From Thiosocius sp963719025 (lineage in GTDB: Bacteria; Pseudomonadota; Gammaproteobacteria; Chromatiales; Chromatiaceae), in NCBI GenBank assembly GCA_963719025.1, contig CAVRBK010000002.1:1-22628 (forward strand): a DNA stretch of 22,628 bases. The letters are read 5' to 3'. This document shows positions 1 to 7,149 of the stretch, piece after piece. Under the pieces are notes generated by a model. That model had not been told where the DNA came from. It worked only from the letters and a program-made list of their open reading frames with translations, and ran no database searches. The position numbers and the translations under genes are program-made. Within the stretch, counting starts at the first letter, position 1. The number at the start of each line of letters is the position of its first letter.

Positions 1-207
1 TGTATCGACTGCGCCCTGTGCGAGCCCGAATGTCCGGCCGAGGCGATCTTCGCCGAAGACGATGTGCCGGCGGATCAGCAGGCCTTCATCGCCCTGAACG
101 CCGAACTGTGCACCACCTGGCCGGTGATCACCCAGCAGAAAGACCCGCCGGCGGACGCGGCCGACTGGGATGGCAAACCGGACAAACTACCGTTGCTGGA
201 GCGCTGA
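1..207 (+). CDS. fdxA: FdxA-type seven-iron ferredoxin, C-terminal 68 residues (5' end outside window)
   Basis: The reading frame is open from base 1 and ends at TGA 205-207. It encodes the C-terminal half of a small ferredoxin that transfers electrons in the cytoplasm. The first visible residues form a [4Fe-4S] motif, C-x2-C-x2-C-x3-C-P (CIDCALCEPECP), followed by the tail seen in FdxA proteins, with an LNAEL segment, a DWDGK segment and a terminal LER. FdxA family members are about 107 residues with one 3Fe-4S and one 4Fe-4S centre. The missing N-terminal part, which should hold the first cluster, lies upstream of the window. The gene is convergent with the phosphatase gene, with 29 bases between their stops. 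Its electron partner cannot be told from here. Confidence 0.9.
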   Translation, partial: CIDCALCEPECPAEAIFAEDDVPADQQAFIALNAELCTTWPVITQQKDPPADAADWDGKPDKLPLLER

Positions 208-236
208 GGAAGGCCGGCCGACGCCCGAATTGCTAC

Positions 237-995
237 TCAGGCAAGCACCGGGCGGGCCAGGACAAGGCTGACATTGTCCGTACCACCGGCCGCCAGCGCG
301 GCATCCAGCAGCGCCTGCGCCTGCGCCTCGATCTCGCCCTCGGGATCGCGCAGGATCCGCGCGATCTCGCTGTCCGAAATCAGGCCATGCAGGCCGTCGC
401 TACAGATCAAAAAGGTATCGCCCTGTTCGAGCGGGGCATCACTGACATCGACATCGGCCTGGCGTTGCATGCCGAGGCTGCGGGTAAGTACGTTGTCGCG
501 GATCCCGGCCTCACGTGCCTCGCTGCGATTGAGAAACACGCCGTCATCGATCATGCGTTGAATCAGGGAGTGATCGCGGGTGAGCCGACGCATGCGACCG
601 AAGCGGATCCGGTACAGGCGCGAGTCACCGACATGGGCAAAATACACCCGCCTGTTGCGAAATGCGGCGATGACGACGGTCGTCCCCATGCCGCTGAGTT
701 CGGGACGCCTGCCGCACGCATCCAGCAGGGCCTTGTTGGCCACCTCCACCGCATGCCCCACGCGTAGCAGACTGGCCATGGTGTCGGCCTCGGGTTCACC
801 CTGGGCCGCGGTGAGGTCGGCCAGCGCGGCATCAACCGCTATCCTGCTCGCCACCTCGCCCGCTCGGTGCCCGCCCATACCGTCCGCCAGGACCACGACA
901 CCGAGTTCGGACTCGACCGCCAGCATGTCCTGGTTGCAGGAACGCACCAGCCCGACGTGCGAACGCGTCGCCAGTTCCAGCGTGTGCACGGTCAT
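237..995 (-). CDS. PP2C-family serine/threonine protein phosphatase (Stp1/PrpC-like)
   Basis: This is a 252-aa single-domain, soluble PP2C phosphatase that should remove phosphate from Ser/Thr residues using two divalent metal ions. The family motifs are all visible in order: NQD at residues 21-23, DGMGGH at 38-43 (first metal-binding Asp), GMGTT at 102-106, GDSR at 123-126, SDGLHG at 199-204 and GGTDN at 237-241 (last metal Asp). No membrane segment or extra domain is present, and the length is normal for the bacterial Stp/PrpC group. The start is the ATG at 993-995; the N-terminus beginning THTLELAT-like immediately before the NQD motif fits the family. Such genes often sit beside a Hanks-type kinase, an FHA protein or type VI secretion genes, but none is in this window. 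The nearest upstream site on this strand is a TATAAA-like box at 1025-1030. Substrate unknown. Confidence 0.92.
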   Translation of the reverse strand: MTVHTLELATRSHVGLVRSCNQDMLAVESELGVVVLADGMGGHRAGEVASRIAVDAALADLTAAQGEPEADTMASLLRVGHAVEVANKALLDACGRRPELSGMGTTVVIAAFRNRRVYFAHVGDSRLYRIRFGRMRRLTRDHSLIQRMIDDGVFLNRSEAREAGIRDNVLTRSLGMQRQADVDVSDAPLEQGDTFLICSDGLHGLISDSEIARILRDPEGEIEAQAQALLDAALAAGGTDNVSLVLARPVLA

Positions 996-1024
996 GGTCG
1001 GTCTCAGCGTCCCCTGATCAAGCC

Positions 1025-1041
1025 TTTATAACGCGGTATAA
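1025..1041 (-). promoter_or_regulatory. AT-rich imperfect palindrome with a -10-like box upstream of the PP2C gene
   Basis: Positions 1026-1041 form an imperfect palindrome with arms TTATA and TATAA around ACGCGG. On the minus strand the overlapping 1025-1030 reads TATAAA, five of six matches to the sigma70 -10 box, about 30 bases upstream of the phosphatase start. No convincing -35 box is seen at 16-18 bases, so this is a weak promoter call. The palindrome could alternatively be an operator. Confidence 0.25.
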
Positions 1042-1059
1042 CCACCCAGGCGCATTGGC

Positions 1060-1806
1060 TCAGCTGCCGGGTTTGTCAAACCGCTGATCGAGGGCACGAC
1101 GCAGCTTGTCTGCCGGCACATAGCCGGGCACGACCTCGCCATCTTCGAGCACCAGCGCGGGCGTACCGCTCAGGCGCATCGACTGACCCAGCGCATGGTG
1201 CGTGGCGACCGGGTTTTCACACTTGCGCGCAGGCACGTCCTTGCCGGCCTTGGCCATATCCATCGCCGCCTTGCGATCATCGGCACACCATACCGATACC
1301 GCCTTGTCGTAAGAATCACTCTCGATCCCGGCGCGTGGATAGAACAGGTAGCGGATACGGATATCCTGCTTGTTGTACTGGTCCATCTCCTGGTGCATGC
1401 GGCGGCAGAAACCGCAGTCGATATCGGTAAACACCGTGACCGTGTGCTTCGCATCGTCGGCACCGTAGATCACCATCTGGTCTTCGCCGATCTTTGCTAT
1501 CGCGGCCATTTTCAGTTCGGACAGACGTTCATCGGTGATCTCGACCCGTGTCTCCAGGTCGATCAGCTTGCCCTGGAACAGGTAGCGACCATCCGCGGTG
1601 ACGTACACCACACGGCTGTCGAAGGTAAGCTCGTACAGATTGTCGATCGGCGTGGTGCGGATGGTGTCCGGCAGCAGGCCCGGCAACAACACGCGCAGCG
1701 AGTTACGGATCTTCTGTTCAGTGGGTTGGTCGACATCGACCGACTCGGCGGAGGCAGCGCCGGCGAGCAGCACCAGCGAACAGAATACGACGATAAGTTT
1801 TTTCAT
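1060..1806 (-). CDS. dsbC: DsbC-type periplasmic thiol:disulfide interchange protein
   Basis: This 248-aa exported protein should isomerise wrong disulfide bonds in the periplasm as a homodimer kept reduced by DsbD. A signal peptide is clear: MKK, a hydrophobic stretch, and an A-S-A cleavage site near residue 20. Residues about 25-90 match the DsbC N-terminal dimerisation domain, and residues about 110-240 form the thioredoxin-like domain. The active site CGFC is at 131-134, preceded by FTDID and followed by RRMH. The structural cysteine pair (Cys174, Cys196) and the cis-proline loop SGTP (213-216) are present. yajQ lies only 10 bases upstream, and xerD is farther upstream on the same strand; xerD-dsbC adjacency is also known in Escherichia coli. 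The gene is probably co-transcribed with yajQ. Confidence 0.95.
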   Translation of the reverse strand: MKKLIVVFCSLVLLAGAASAESVDVDQPTEQKIRNSLRVLLPGLLPDTIRTTPIDNLYELTFDSRVVYVTADGRYLFQGKLIDLETRVEITDERLSELKMAAIAKIGEDQMVIYGADDAKHTVTVFTDIDCGFCRRMHQEMDQYNKQDIRIRYLFYPRAGIESDSYDKAVSVWCADDRKAAMDMAKAGKDVPARKCENPVATHHALGQSMRLSGTPALVLEDGEVVPGYVPADKLRRALDQRFDKPGS

Positions 1807-1816
1807 GATATGCGGT

Positions 1817-2299
1817 TTAATCCCGAAAATTGATGTACTGCAGCGGCAGGCCGAAATCCGCCTTGCGAAGCAACGCGATCACGCTTTGCAGGTCATTGCG
1901 GCTCTTGCCGCTGACCCGAACCTGGTCACCCTGAATCTGGGCCTGCACCTTGATCTTGCTGGCCTTGATGTCCTTGACGATGCGACGTGCGATATCGGTG
2001 TCCACACCCTGCCGGATGGTGACCGTCTGGCGTGCCCGGTTGAGCGAGATCTCCGCATCGGCAATATCCAGACAGCCGATATCGACCGAACGTTTGACCA
2101 GTTTCTTCTGCAGAATATCCATCATCTGCTGCAACTGGAACTCCGACTCGGCGCTCAGCAGCACGGCTGAACCCTCAAGCGAGAACTCAACGTCGGTGCC
2201 CTTGAAATCAAATCGTGTGCCGACCTCGCGGGTGGCCTGATCGGTCGCATTGCGGACTTCCTGCATATCGACCTCGGAAACAACATCAAACGACGGCAT
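1817..2299 (-). CDS. yajQ: YajQ family nucleotide-binding protein (UPF0234)
   Basis: This 160-aa soluble protein is recognised by the family N-terminus MPSFDVVSEVD and the FDFKGTDVEF segment, with basic and hydrophobic repeats through the C-terminal half (two ferredoxin-like folds in known structures). Some YajQ proteins bind cyclic di-GMP and affect transcription; others bind nucleotides or nucleic acid with an unclear role. The start chosen is ATG 2297-2299, because it gives the canonical N-terminus and has GGAG seven bases upstream. A TTG one codon earlier is open but adds nothing. It sits between xerD and dsbC, and its stop is 10 bases before dsbC, which suggests translational or transcriptional linkage. 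Which ligand this copy binds cannot be seen from sequence. Confidence 0.93.
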   Translation of the reverse strand: MPSFDVVSEVDMQEVRNATDQATREVGTRFDFKGTDVEFSLEGSAVLLSAESEFQLQQMMDILQKKLVKRSVDIGCLDIADAEISLNRARQTVTIRQGVDTDIARRIVKDIKASKIKVQAQIQGDQVRVSGKSRNDLQSVIALLRKADFGLPLQYINFRD

Positions 2300-2448
2300 C
2301 AAACAACTCCAAAACGTGACCGCGCAAGGCTATCACAGCACCCATTGGGAGTTGCGCCCAAATCGGCGCTAACGCGCTCATCGGCGGAGGTACCGGGGTA
2401 CTTGAGGCTTCAATTCGTCATCCCAGCGCCAACGCCGTCATCCCCGGA

Positions 2449-3369
2449 TCAACCGCGCGGATGGTGTCGCTGGTGCAACGACTGCAGGCGTTCGCGCGCC
2501 ACATGGGTATAGATCTGCGTGGTCGACAGCGAGCTGTGTCCGAGCAACAACTGCACCACCCGCAGGTCGGCGCCGTGATTCACCAGATGGGTCGCAAAGG
2601 CATGCCTGACGGTGTGCGGTGACAGGGCCTGGGTGATCCCGGCAGCCCGCGCATGCTTTTTTATAAGGTACCAGAAGGCCTGGCGGGTCATCGCCCCGCC
2701 CCGCCGGGTCGGGAACAGGGCCTCGCTCGGTCGCCCCGACAAAAGCTCGGGACGGGCTTGCGCAACGAATTTTCCAACCCAGCGCACCGCCTCGTCACCA
2801 AGCGGCACCAGACGTTCCTTGCCGCCTTTGCCAATCACCCGCACCAGTCCCTGGGCCAGGCTGAGCTGATCGGGCTGCAGGCTGATCAGCTCCGAAACCC
2901 GCAGGCCGGTGGCGTACAACACCTCGAGCATCGCGCGATCTCGCAGCCCTTCCGCGGTATCCAGCAACGGGGCATCGAGCAGGGCATCCACCTCGTTCTC
3001 GCTCAGCGACTTCGGCAACGGTCGGCCGAGCCGCGGTGCCTCGATCTGCGCGGTCGGATCGCGCGCCGTCAGGTTCTCGCGCAGGGCCCACTGGTAAAAC
3101 TGGCGCAATGTGGACAGACGACGGGCGCTGGTGCGCGGCCGCACCCCCTGGTCAACGGCCGCGGCCAGGTAGGCCAGCAACTCGTTGCGCCGTGCCTCGA
3201 GCAGCGGGTGATGGTCGTTGGACTGCAGCCAGCGCGCGCAATGCCTGAGATCTGATTGATACGAGCTGAGGGTATTGACCGATAGCCCGCGTTCCATCCA
3301 GACCGCGTCGGCAAAACGCTCGATCAACTGGACCTCGGGTTCGCTGATTGCAGCGGGATCCGTACTCAC
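2449..3369 (-). CDS. xerD: Site-specific tyrosine recombinase XerD
   Basis: This 306-aa recombinase should act with XerC and FtsK at dif to resolve chromosome dimers. Residues about 12-100 form the N-terminal SAM-like DNA-binding domain, and residues about 120-300 form the catalytic domain. All catalytic residues are visible: Arg157 (TGLRVSEL), Lys184 (GKGGKER), His252 and Arg255 (HTVRHAFATHL), His278 (LLGHSS) and nucleophile Tyr287 (QIYTHV). XerD is preferred over XerC because of overall resemblance, including the RLPK-like linker (PLPKSLSENEV), and the linkage to dsbC. The start is GTG at 3367-3369; no better ATG gives a full N-terminal helix. It reads away from yqcC, leaving a 159-base divergent spacer. 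Nothing suggests a mobile-element integrase. Confidence 0.93.
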   Translation of the reverse strand: MSTDPAAISEPEVQLIERFADAVWMERGLSVNTLSSYQSDLRHCARWLQSNDHHPLLEARRNELLAYLAAAVDQGVRPRTSARRLSTLRQFYQWALRENLTARDPTAQIEAPRLGRPLPKSLSENEVDALLDAPLLDTAEGLRDRAMLEVLYATGLRVSELISLQPDQLSLAQGLVRVIGKGGKERLVPLGDEAVRWVGKFVAQARPELLSGRPSEALFPTRRGGAMTRQAFWYLIKKHARAAGITQALSPHTVRHAFATHLVNHGADLRVVQLLLGHSSLSTTQIYTHVARERLQSLHQRHHPRG

Positions 3370-3528
3370 TTCCCATCCTCGACAAAGGCAGAAACCGTTT
3401 GACTGACACCCGTCAGCCGCGCGCGCGCCGCGTGAAAGTCAGGCGGCAGCATCGCGGGGCGTCCACGGTGGCACTCGATCAGAACGCGTGCAAGGATAAC
3501 CCGAGCGAATTGGAAACCGGGGTAAGGC

Positions 3529-3861
3529 GTGCGCGATCGCTTGGTCGACCTGTTAAGGATGCTGGAGCGGGAAATGCGCCTGCAGGGCCGCTGGGAGGAG
3601 CACCCCCCGGCCCCTGCCGCCCTGCAGAGCACCCAACCGTTCGCCATCGACACCCTGGCCTTCGATCAATGGCTGCAGTGGATCTTTGTGCCGAAACTGC
3701 AGGAACTGGTCACCCAGCAGTTGCCGCTACCGGGCCAATGCGCGGTGCAGGCCATGGCCGAAGAGACCTATGGCGATGATAATCCGGGCACGCAAGGCAT
3801 CATCCTGCTCATCGCCCAGATCGACACCCTGCTGACTCGCCAGGGCCGCAATCTGAACTGA
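3529..3861 (+). CDS. yqcC: YqcC family protein (DUF446)
   Basis: This 110-aa cytoplasmic protein is recognised by the segment STQPFAIDTLAFDQWLQW followed by a predominantly helical fold and a PLPGQCAV stretch, as in Escherichia coli YqcC (similar length). YqcC genes often neighbour the tRNA pseudouridine synthase truC, but no truC is seen here. The molecular function is not established. The start is GTG 3529-3531, which gives the family length; a GGGGTAAGG stretch just upstream may serve as ribosome binding site. It is divergent from xerD and followed by the AT-rich spacer described separately. Confidence 0.85.
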   Translation: MRDRLVDLLRMLEREMRLQGRWEEHPPAPAALQSTQPFAIDTLAFDQWLQWIFVPKLQELVTQQLPLPGQCAVQAMAEETYGDDNPGTQGIILLIAQIDTLLTRQGRNLN

Positions 3862-4120
3862 TGTTTTTTCCACATTCCCTGTGGAAAACTCTGTTAACAA
3901 CATGGAGAGATTGACGCACAGACCGCATGGTAACGTAGGGGTCATCAGATTGACCAAAAAGTAACCAAAAGCCTTTTTCGCTATATTTATCAAAACATTA
4001 CAAAGCCTTACTAAAGTAGGACCTGCTAAAGCAGCGGCAACTGGGCCAAATTTTCCACCGCACACCCTGCCTGTGCATAATCACTTTCTTATTTACCCCG
4101 TGACGATGCACAAATAGCCC
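3862..4120. promoter_or_regulatory. AT-rich intergenic region with DnaA-box-like 9-mers and an IHF-consensus site
   Basis: No gene is present. The spacer is strikingly AT-rich compared with the flanking genes. TTTTCCACA at 3866-3874 and its exact reverse complement at 3880-3888 form an inverted pair separated by five bases. TGTGCATAA at 4072-4080 is the complement of TTATGCACA. All three fit the relaxed DnaA-box consensus TTWTNCACA. TTTTCCACC at 4051-4059 is one base off. TATCAA-N4-TTA at 3988-4000 matches the IHF consensus WATCAANNNNTTR exactly. The region must also hold the ycgN promoter, which I could not place. DnaA/IHF binding is inference from motifs only; the inverted pair could instead act as an RNA hairpin after yqcC, although no U-run follows it. 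Confidence 0.4.
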
Positions 4121-4564
4121 ATGCAGACAAGCAAATATCCCTTCTGGAAACACAAATCTCTCAAGGAAATGACCCCCGAGGAATGGGAATCCCTGTGCGA
4201 CGGCTGCGCCAAATGCTGCCTGTACCGCCTCGAGGACGAAGACACCCAGGAGGTGCACTTCACCAATGTGCATTGCCGCCTGCTCAACACCGCCACCGGA
4301 CGCTGCACCGACTACCCCAACCGCTCCGCCCGCGTGCTCGACTGCGTCACCATCACGCCAGCCGTCCTCGAGGACCCTTACTGGCTTCCGCAGAGCTGCG
4401 CCTACCGCCTGCTCGCCGAGGGCAAGGACCTGCCCTCGTGGCATCCATTGATCAGCGGTGATCCGCAGAGCGTTGTCCAGGCCGGCCAGCGCATGTGCAA
4501 CCGGACCATCTGTGAGGACGATGCCGACGAGCTGGAAAACCACCTGGTCGACTGGATAAAGTAA
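4121..4564 (+). CDS. ycgN: YcgN family cysteine-cluster protein (UPF0260)
   Basis: This 147-aa cytoplasmic protein belongs to the YcgN/YkgJ-like cysteine-cluster group. The diagnostic features are an FWKHKSL N-terminus, EWESLCDGCAKCC with Cys26, Cys29, Cys32 and Cys33, a FTNVHCRLL segment (Cys52), further cysteines at 62, 75 and 93, and the CAYRLLAEGKDLPSWHPL block that is nearly identical to Escherichia coli YcgN. The cysteines suggest metal or Fe-S binding, but the function of the family is not established. The start is ATG 4121, which gives the normal length; no strong ribosome binding site is visible. The DUF3549 gene starts 24 bases downstream on the same strand, so the two are probably an operon. 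Confidence 0.92.
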   Translation: MQTSKYPFWKHKSLKEMTPEEWESLCDGCAKCCLYRLEDEDTQEVHFTNVHCRLLNTATGRCTDYPNRSARVLDCVTITPAVLEDPYWLPQSCAYRLLAEGKDLPSWHPLISGDPQSVVQAGQRMCNRTICEDDADELENHLVDWIK

Positions 4565-4588
4565 CCCGCCGCCGAGGACCGATCCGCC

Positions 4589-5623
4589 GTGCCCGAGTAC
4601 GACACACTGTTTGAATTTCTTGAAAAAACCGGCGCGCGCGTGCACGCCTACGACCTCGGCCGCCGGGTCAGTCGCCTGGGTCGGGAAACCTTTATAGGCT
4701 TCGAGAAGGCACGCCAGCCCTACCCGCTGCCAATGCAGCGCAAGGCCTGGTTCGGCCTGGTCCAACTCGCCGAGGAACCCGCAGACGAACCGGTCATCTG
4801 GTTTCTCCGCCTCGACCTCGACGAGCAGGGCCTGCTGGTACAGGCCGAACGCGACTACCTGCTCAAGCGCCTGCTGGAATCGGCGCAGGCTCGCTCAAGC
4901 GGCGCCGACCCACAGTTCTTCCTGCAGGACAATCCCTACGCCTTCAGCCCGCGAGACGACCGCATGGCCCTGTTCCACGCCCTGCTCAGCGTCGAGCTTG
5001 ACCGGCCCGCGTCGCGCTATTACGCCCACGCGCTCGACTATTTCCGCGGCACCCCCGGCTGGGACCAGTGGTCGTTCGTCGGTTACCAGGGCATTGCCGA
5101 CGTCGCCTGTCGTCACGCCGACGAACCGCTCAGCACGGCGATCAGCCGGTTACCCAAAGAGCCACTGGTAGCGCTGTGCCATTGCCTGGAAAGCCGCCGC
5201 CTGTCTGCCAACCTGGCGGACGCACTGCGCGACCGACTGGACCAGGCCCTGAGCACCGAAGAAACCGACATCAGCCTGCTGGCCGCCCTGATCCGCGCCT
5301 TTTCCGGCGACCTTGGCGACGACCGCACGACTGCGCTGTTCGGCCGTGTGCTCGAGCACGGCAGCGCCAGCAGCATCGAGATCCTCGCGGCCCTCTCCGG
5401 GCGGACCTGGGAACTGTTACGGCAGGGTGATCTGCTCAACCGGTACCTCGAGCGCCTGGCCGGTAACGACCATGGACAGGACGCCTTCACCCATTGCGTC
5501 AGCGACCTGCTCAGCCTGCCCGAACTGGCCGGCGATGTACGCCAGGCGCTGCGCGACCCGACCCAATCCGACGCGGTGCGCGAGGCGTTTGGACGCATGC
5601 TCGCGGGCAACGCCGATACCTGA
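4589..5623 (+). CDS. DUF3549 family protein
   Basis: This 344-aa soluble protein has no signal peptide or membrane segment. It is recognised as DUF3549 by the N-terminal pattern TLFEFLEKTGARVHAYDLGR followed by an RETFIGFE segment and PYPLPMQRKAWFGL. The rest is mostly helical, with repeated leucine-rich stretches (about residues 180-330) that look like an armadillo/HEAT-type solenoid; that fold is my inference. DUF3549 proteins are known from Gammaproteobacteria and have no assigned function. The start is GTG 4589-4591 with GAGGACC about ten bases upstream. It follows ycgN by 24 bases and is probably co-transcribed with it. Confidence 0.82.
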   Translation: MPEYDTLFEFLEKTGARVHAYDLGRRVSRLGRETFIGFEKARQPYPLPMQRKAWFGLVQLAEEPADEPVIWFLRLDLDEQGLLVQAERDYLLKRLLESAQARSSGADPQFFLQDNPYAFSPRDDRMALFHALLSVELDRPASRYYAHALDYFRGTPGWDQWSFVGYQGIADVACRHADEPLSTAISRLPKEPLVALCHCLESRRLSANLADALRDRLDQALSTEETDISLLAALIRAFSGDLGDDRTTALFGRVLEHGSASSIEILAALSGRTWELLRQGDLLNRYLERLAGNDHGQDAFTHCVSDLLSLPELAGDVRQALRDPTQSDAVREAFGRMLAGNADT

Positions 5624-5709
5624 TCGGCACAGGCGGTTCGCCAACGCCGACAGCACAACGTCAAAAATACGCCGCAGCAGGCCGCCCCCCGAACAGCGCG
5701 CTTAAACGA

Positions 5710-5737
5710 TTGACTAAAAACCGAAAACCCCTACCCT
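5710..5737 (+). promoter_or_regulatory. Weak sigma70-like promoter candidate for the FadL-type gene
   Basis: TTGACT at 5710-5715 matches the -35 box at five of six positions. Sixteen bases later TACCCT (5732-5737) matches the -10 box at only three of six. The site lies about 45 bases upstream of the outer-membrane protein start, in a 159-base spacer that is more AT-rich than its neighbours. The poor -10 box keeps confidence low. Confidence 0.25.
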
Positions 5738-5782
5738 GTTCGGCGATTCAAAATAACTAAAGACATCGACAGAGGGTTCCCC

Positions 5783-7069
5783 ATGGCAACGCGCACTACC
5801 AAGCTCCTATTCCTGGCGACAGCGTTAGCGCTGTCCTTTGCACCCGCTCACGCCACCAACGGGTATTCGCCAACCGGATTCGGCACCGCGAACAAGGGAC
5901 TGGCGGGAGCCGGCGTCGCCCTGCCCCAGGATACCCTCGCGGGTGCGACCAACCCCGCCGGCATGGTGCACCTGGGTGACCGCTTCGACGTTGGCGCCGC
6001 GCTCTTCGCCCCGGATCGTGGTTTCACCGCCGACAACAACGCCGGGCCACCACCAGCGGGGAGCGTGCCGCCCGGCACCTACGACAGTGCCAACGATATC
6101 TTCCTGATCCCCCACGCCGGCTGGAACCACCAGCTGGACGCGAACAGCAGTATCGGTGTCCTGCTCGGTGCCAACGGCGGCATGAATACCGAATACGGCA
6201 CCGATGTCTGGCGCAATTTCAACTTCGGCAGCAACATCGCGTCGAGCCCGACCGGCATCGACTTTGCACAACTGTTCGTCGGCGTGCCCTACGCGGTGAA
6301 GATCGCCGAGCGGCATTCGCTCGGAATCATGCCGATCGTGGCCGTGCAGCGTTTCAAGGCAGAAGGCCTCGAGCCCTTTCAGCGATTGTCCACCCACCAA
6401 AACAGAGTAACCAACAACGGCTATGACTATTCCTGGGGCTACGGCCTGAGGATCGGCTGGCTGGGTGAGATCACCGATCGTCTTTCGGTTGGTGCGTCCG
6501 CACAGTCGCGTCTGTACATGCAGCCATTCGACAAGTACGAAGGGTTGTTTGCCGAGCAGGGTGATTTCGATGTGCCACCGACCATCGCGCTGGGCCTGAG
6601 CTTCAAGGTACGGCCCGACCTCACTCTGGTCGTCGACTGGCAACGGATCTTCTATGGCGACGTCAAGTCGATCAGCAACCCCAACGATACGGTTCTCGCC
6701 CCCGGCACCTTCCTCGGTTCGGACAAGGGGCTCGGCTTCGGTTGGAACGATATCGACATCATCAAGATCGGCGCCCAGTGGGAGTACAGTCCGAAACTGA
6801 CCCTGCGCGCCGGCATCAGCCATGCCAGCCAGTTGTTCGACAACGGCGAGGCGCTGTTCAACGTACTCGCCCCCGCCACCGTGCGCACCCACGCGAGTCT
6901 CGGCATGACCTATCGGCTGGACAGCGCGGACGCGATCTCACTGGCCTACACGCGGGCGTTCAAGGAGACGATCTCGGGCAAGAATCCGAATTTCACCGGC
7001 AGCCAGACCGGCGACGTGCACATGGACCAGCACGAACTGGAGATCAGCTGGAGCAGGCAGTTCGACTGA
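5783..7069 (+). CDS. OmpP1/FadL/TodX family outer-membrane transport protein
   Basis: This 428-aa outer-membrane beta-barrel should let hydrophobic compounds such as long-chain fatty acids or aromatics cross the outer membrane. A signal peptide is clear (MATRTTK, hydrophobic core, cleavage after AHA near residue 24). The mature N-terminus TNGYSPTGFGTANKGLAGAG and the NPA motif at 57-59 are the hallmarks of the family hatch region. The remainder is alternating beta-strand sequence with many Gly and aromatic residues, ending in a short amphipathic strand (ELEISWSRQF) plus a final Asp, so the usual terminal aromatic is one residue in from the end. Start ATG 5783 has an AGAGGG purine run upstream. 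It stands alone between a DUF3549 gene and convergent trhP. The transported substrate cannot be predicted. Confidence 0.9.
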   Translation: MATRTTKLLFLATALALSFAPAHATNGYSPTGFGTANKGLAGAGVALPQDTLAGATNPAGMVHLGDRFDVGAALFAPDRGFTADNNAGPPPAGSVPPGTYDSANDIFLIPHAGWNHQLDANSSIGVLLGANGGMNTEYGTDVWRNFNFGSNIASSPTGIDFAQLFVGVPYAVKIAERHSLGIMPIVAVQRFKAEGLEPFQRLSTHQNRVTNNGYDYSWGYGLRIGWLGEITDRLSVGASAQSRLYMQPFDKYEGLFAEQGDFDVPPTIALGLSFKVRPDLTLVVDWQRIFYGDVKSISNPNDTVLAPGTFLGSDKGLGFGWNDIDIIKIGAQWEYSPKLTLRAGISHASQLFDNGEALFNVLAPATVRTHASLGMTYRLDSADAISLAYTRAFKETISGKNPNFTGSQTGDVHMDQHELEISWSRQFD

Positions 7070-7102
7070 GCAGACCTCACGGGTTTTACGGACGAGACCC
7101 GA

Positions 7103-7134
7103 CCGCCGGGCAGTGATCTTCAGCTGGCCGGCGG
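7103..7134. terminator. Inverted repeat between convergent genes, possible bidirectional terminator
   Basis: CCGCCGGGCAG (7103-7113) and CTGGCCGGCGG (7124-7134) form an 11-base stem with one mismatch and a ten-base loop. It sits midway in the 80-base gap between the stop of the FadL-type gene and the stop of trhP, which is where a shared terminator is expected. No U-run follows on either strand, so it is not a canonical Rho-independent terminator. Confidence 0.4.
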
Positions 7135-7149
7135 GCGCCCAACGCCCCG

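Noticed and set aside
2303..2448. Possible repeat units in the xerD-yajQ gap (GTCATCCC and GCCGTCATCCCC)
   Set aside because: The units are short, only two are visible, and no clear inverted structure is formed.
3366..3450. A short minus-strand frame whose TGA overlaps the xerD GTG start
   Set aside because: The overlap suggests coupling, but the peptide of about 28 residues has no ribosome binding site that I can see and no family resemblance.
3998..4765. A 255-codon open frame on the minus strand across ycgN and the start of the DUF3549 gene
   Set aside because: It crosses two well-supported plus-strand genes and the AT-rich spacer, with no recognisable domain.
5825..6892. A 355-codon open frame on the minus strand
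   Set aside because: It is antisense to the FadL-type gene, which has a signal peptide and family motifs; the antisense protein shows none.
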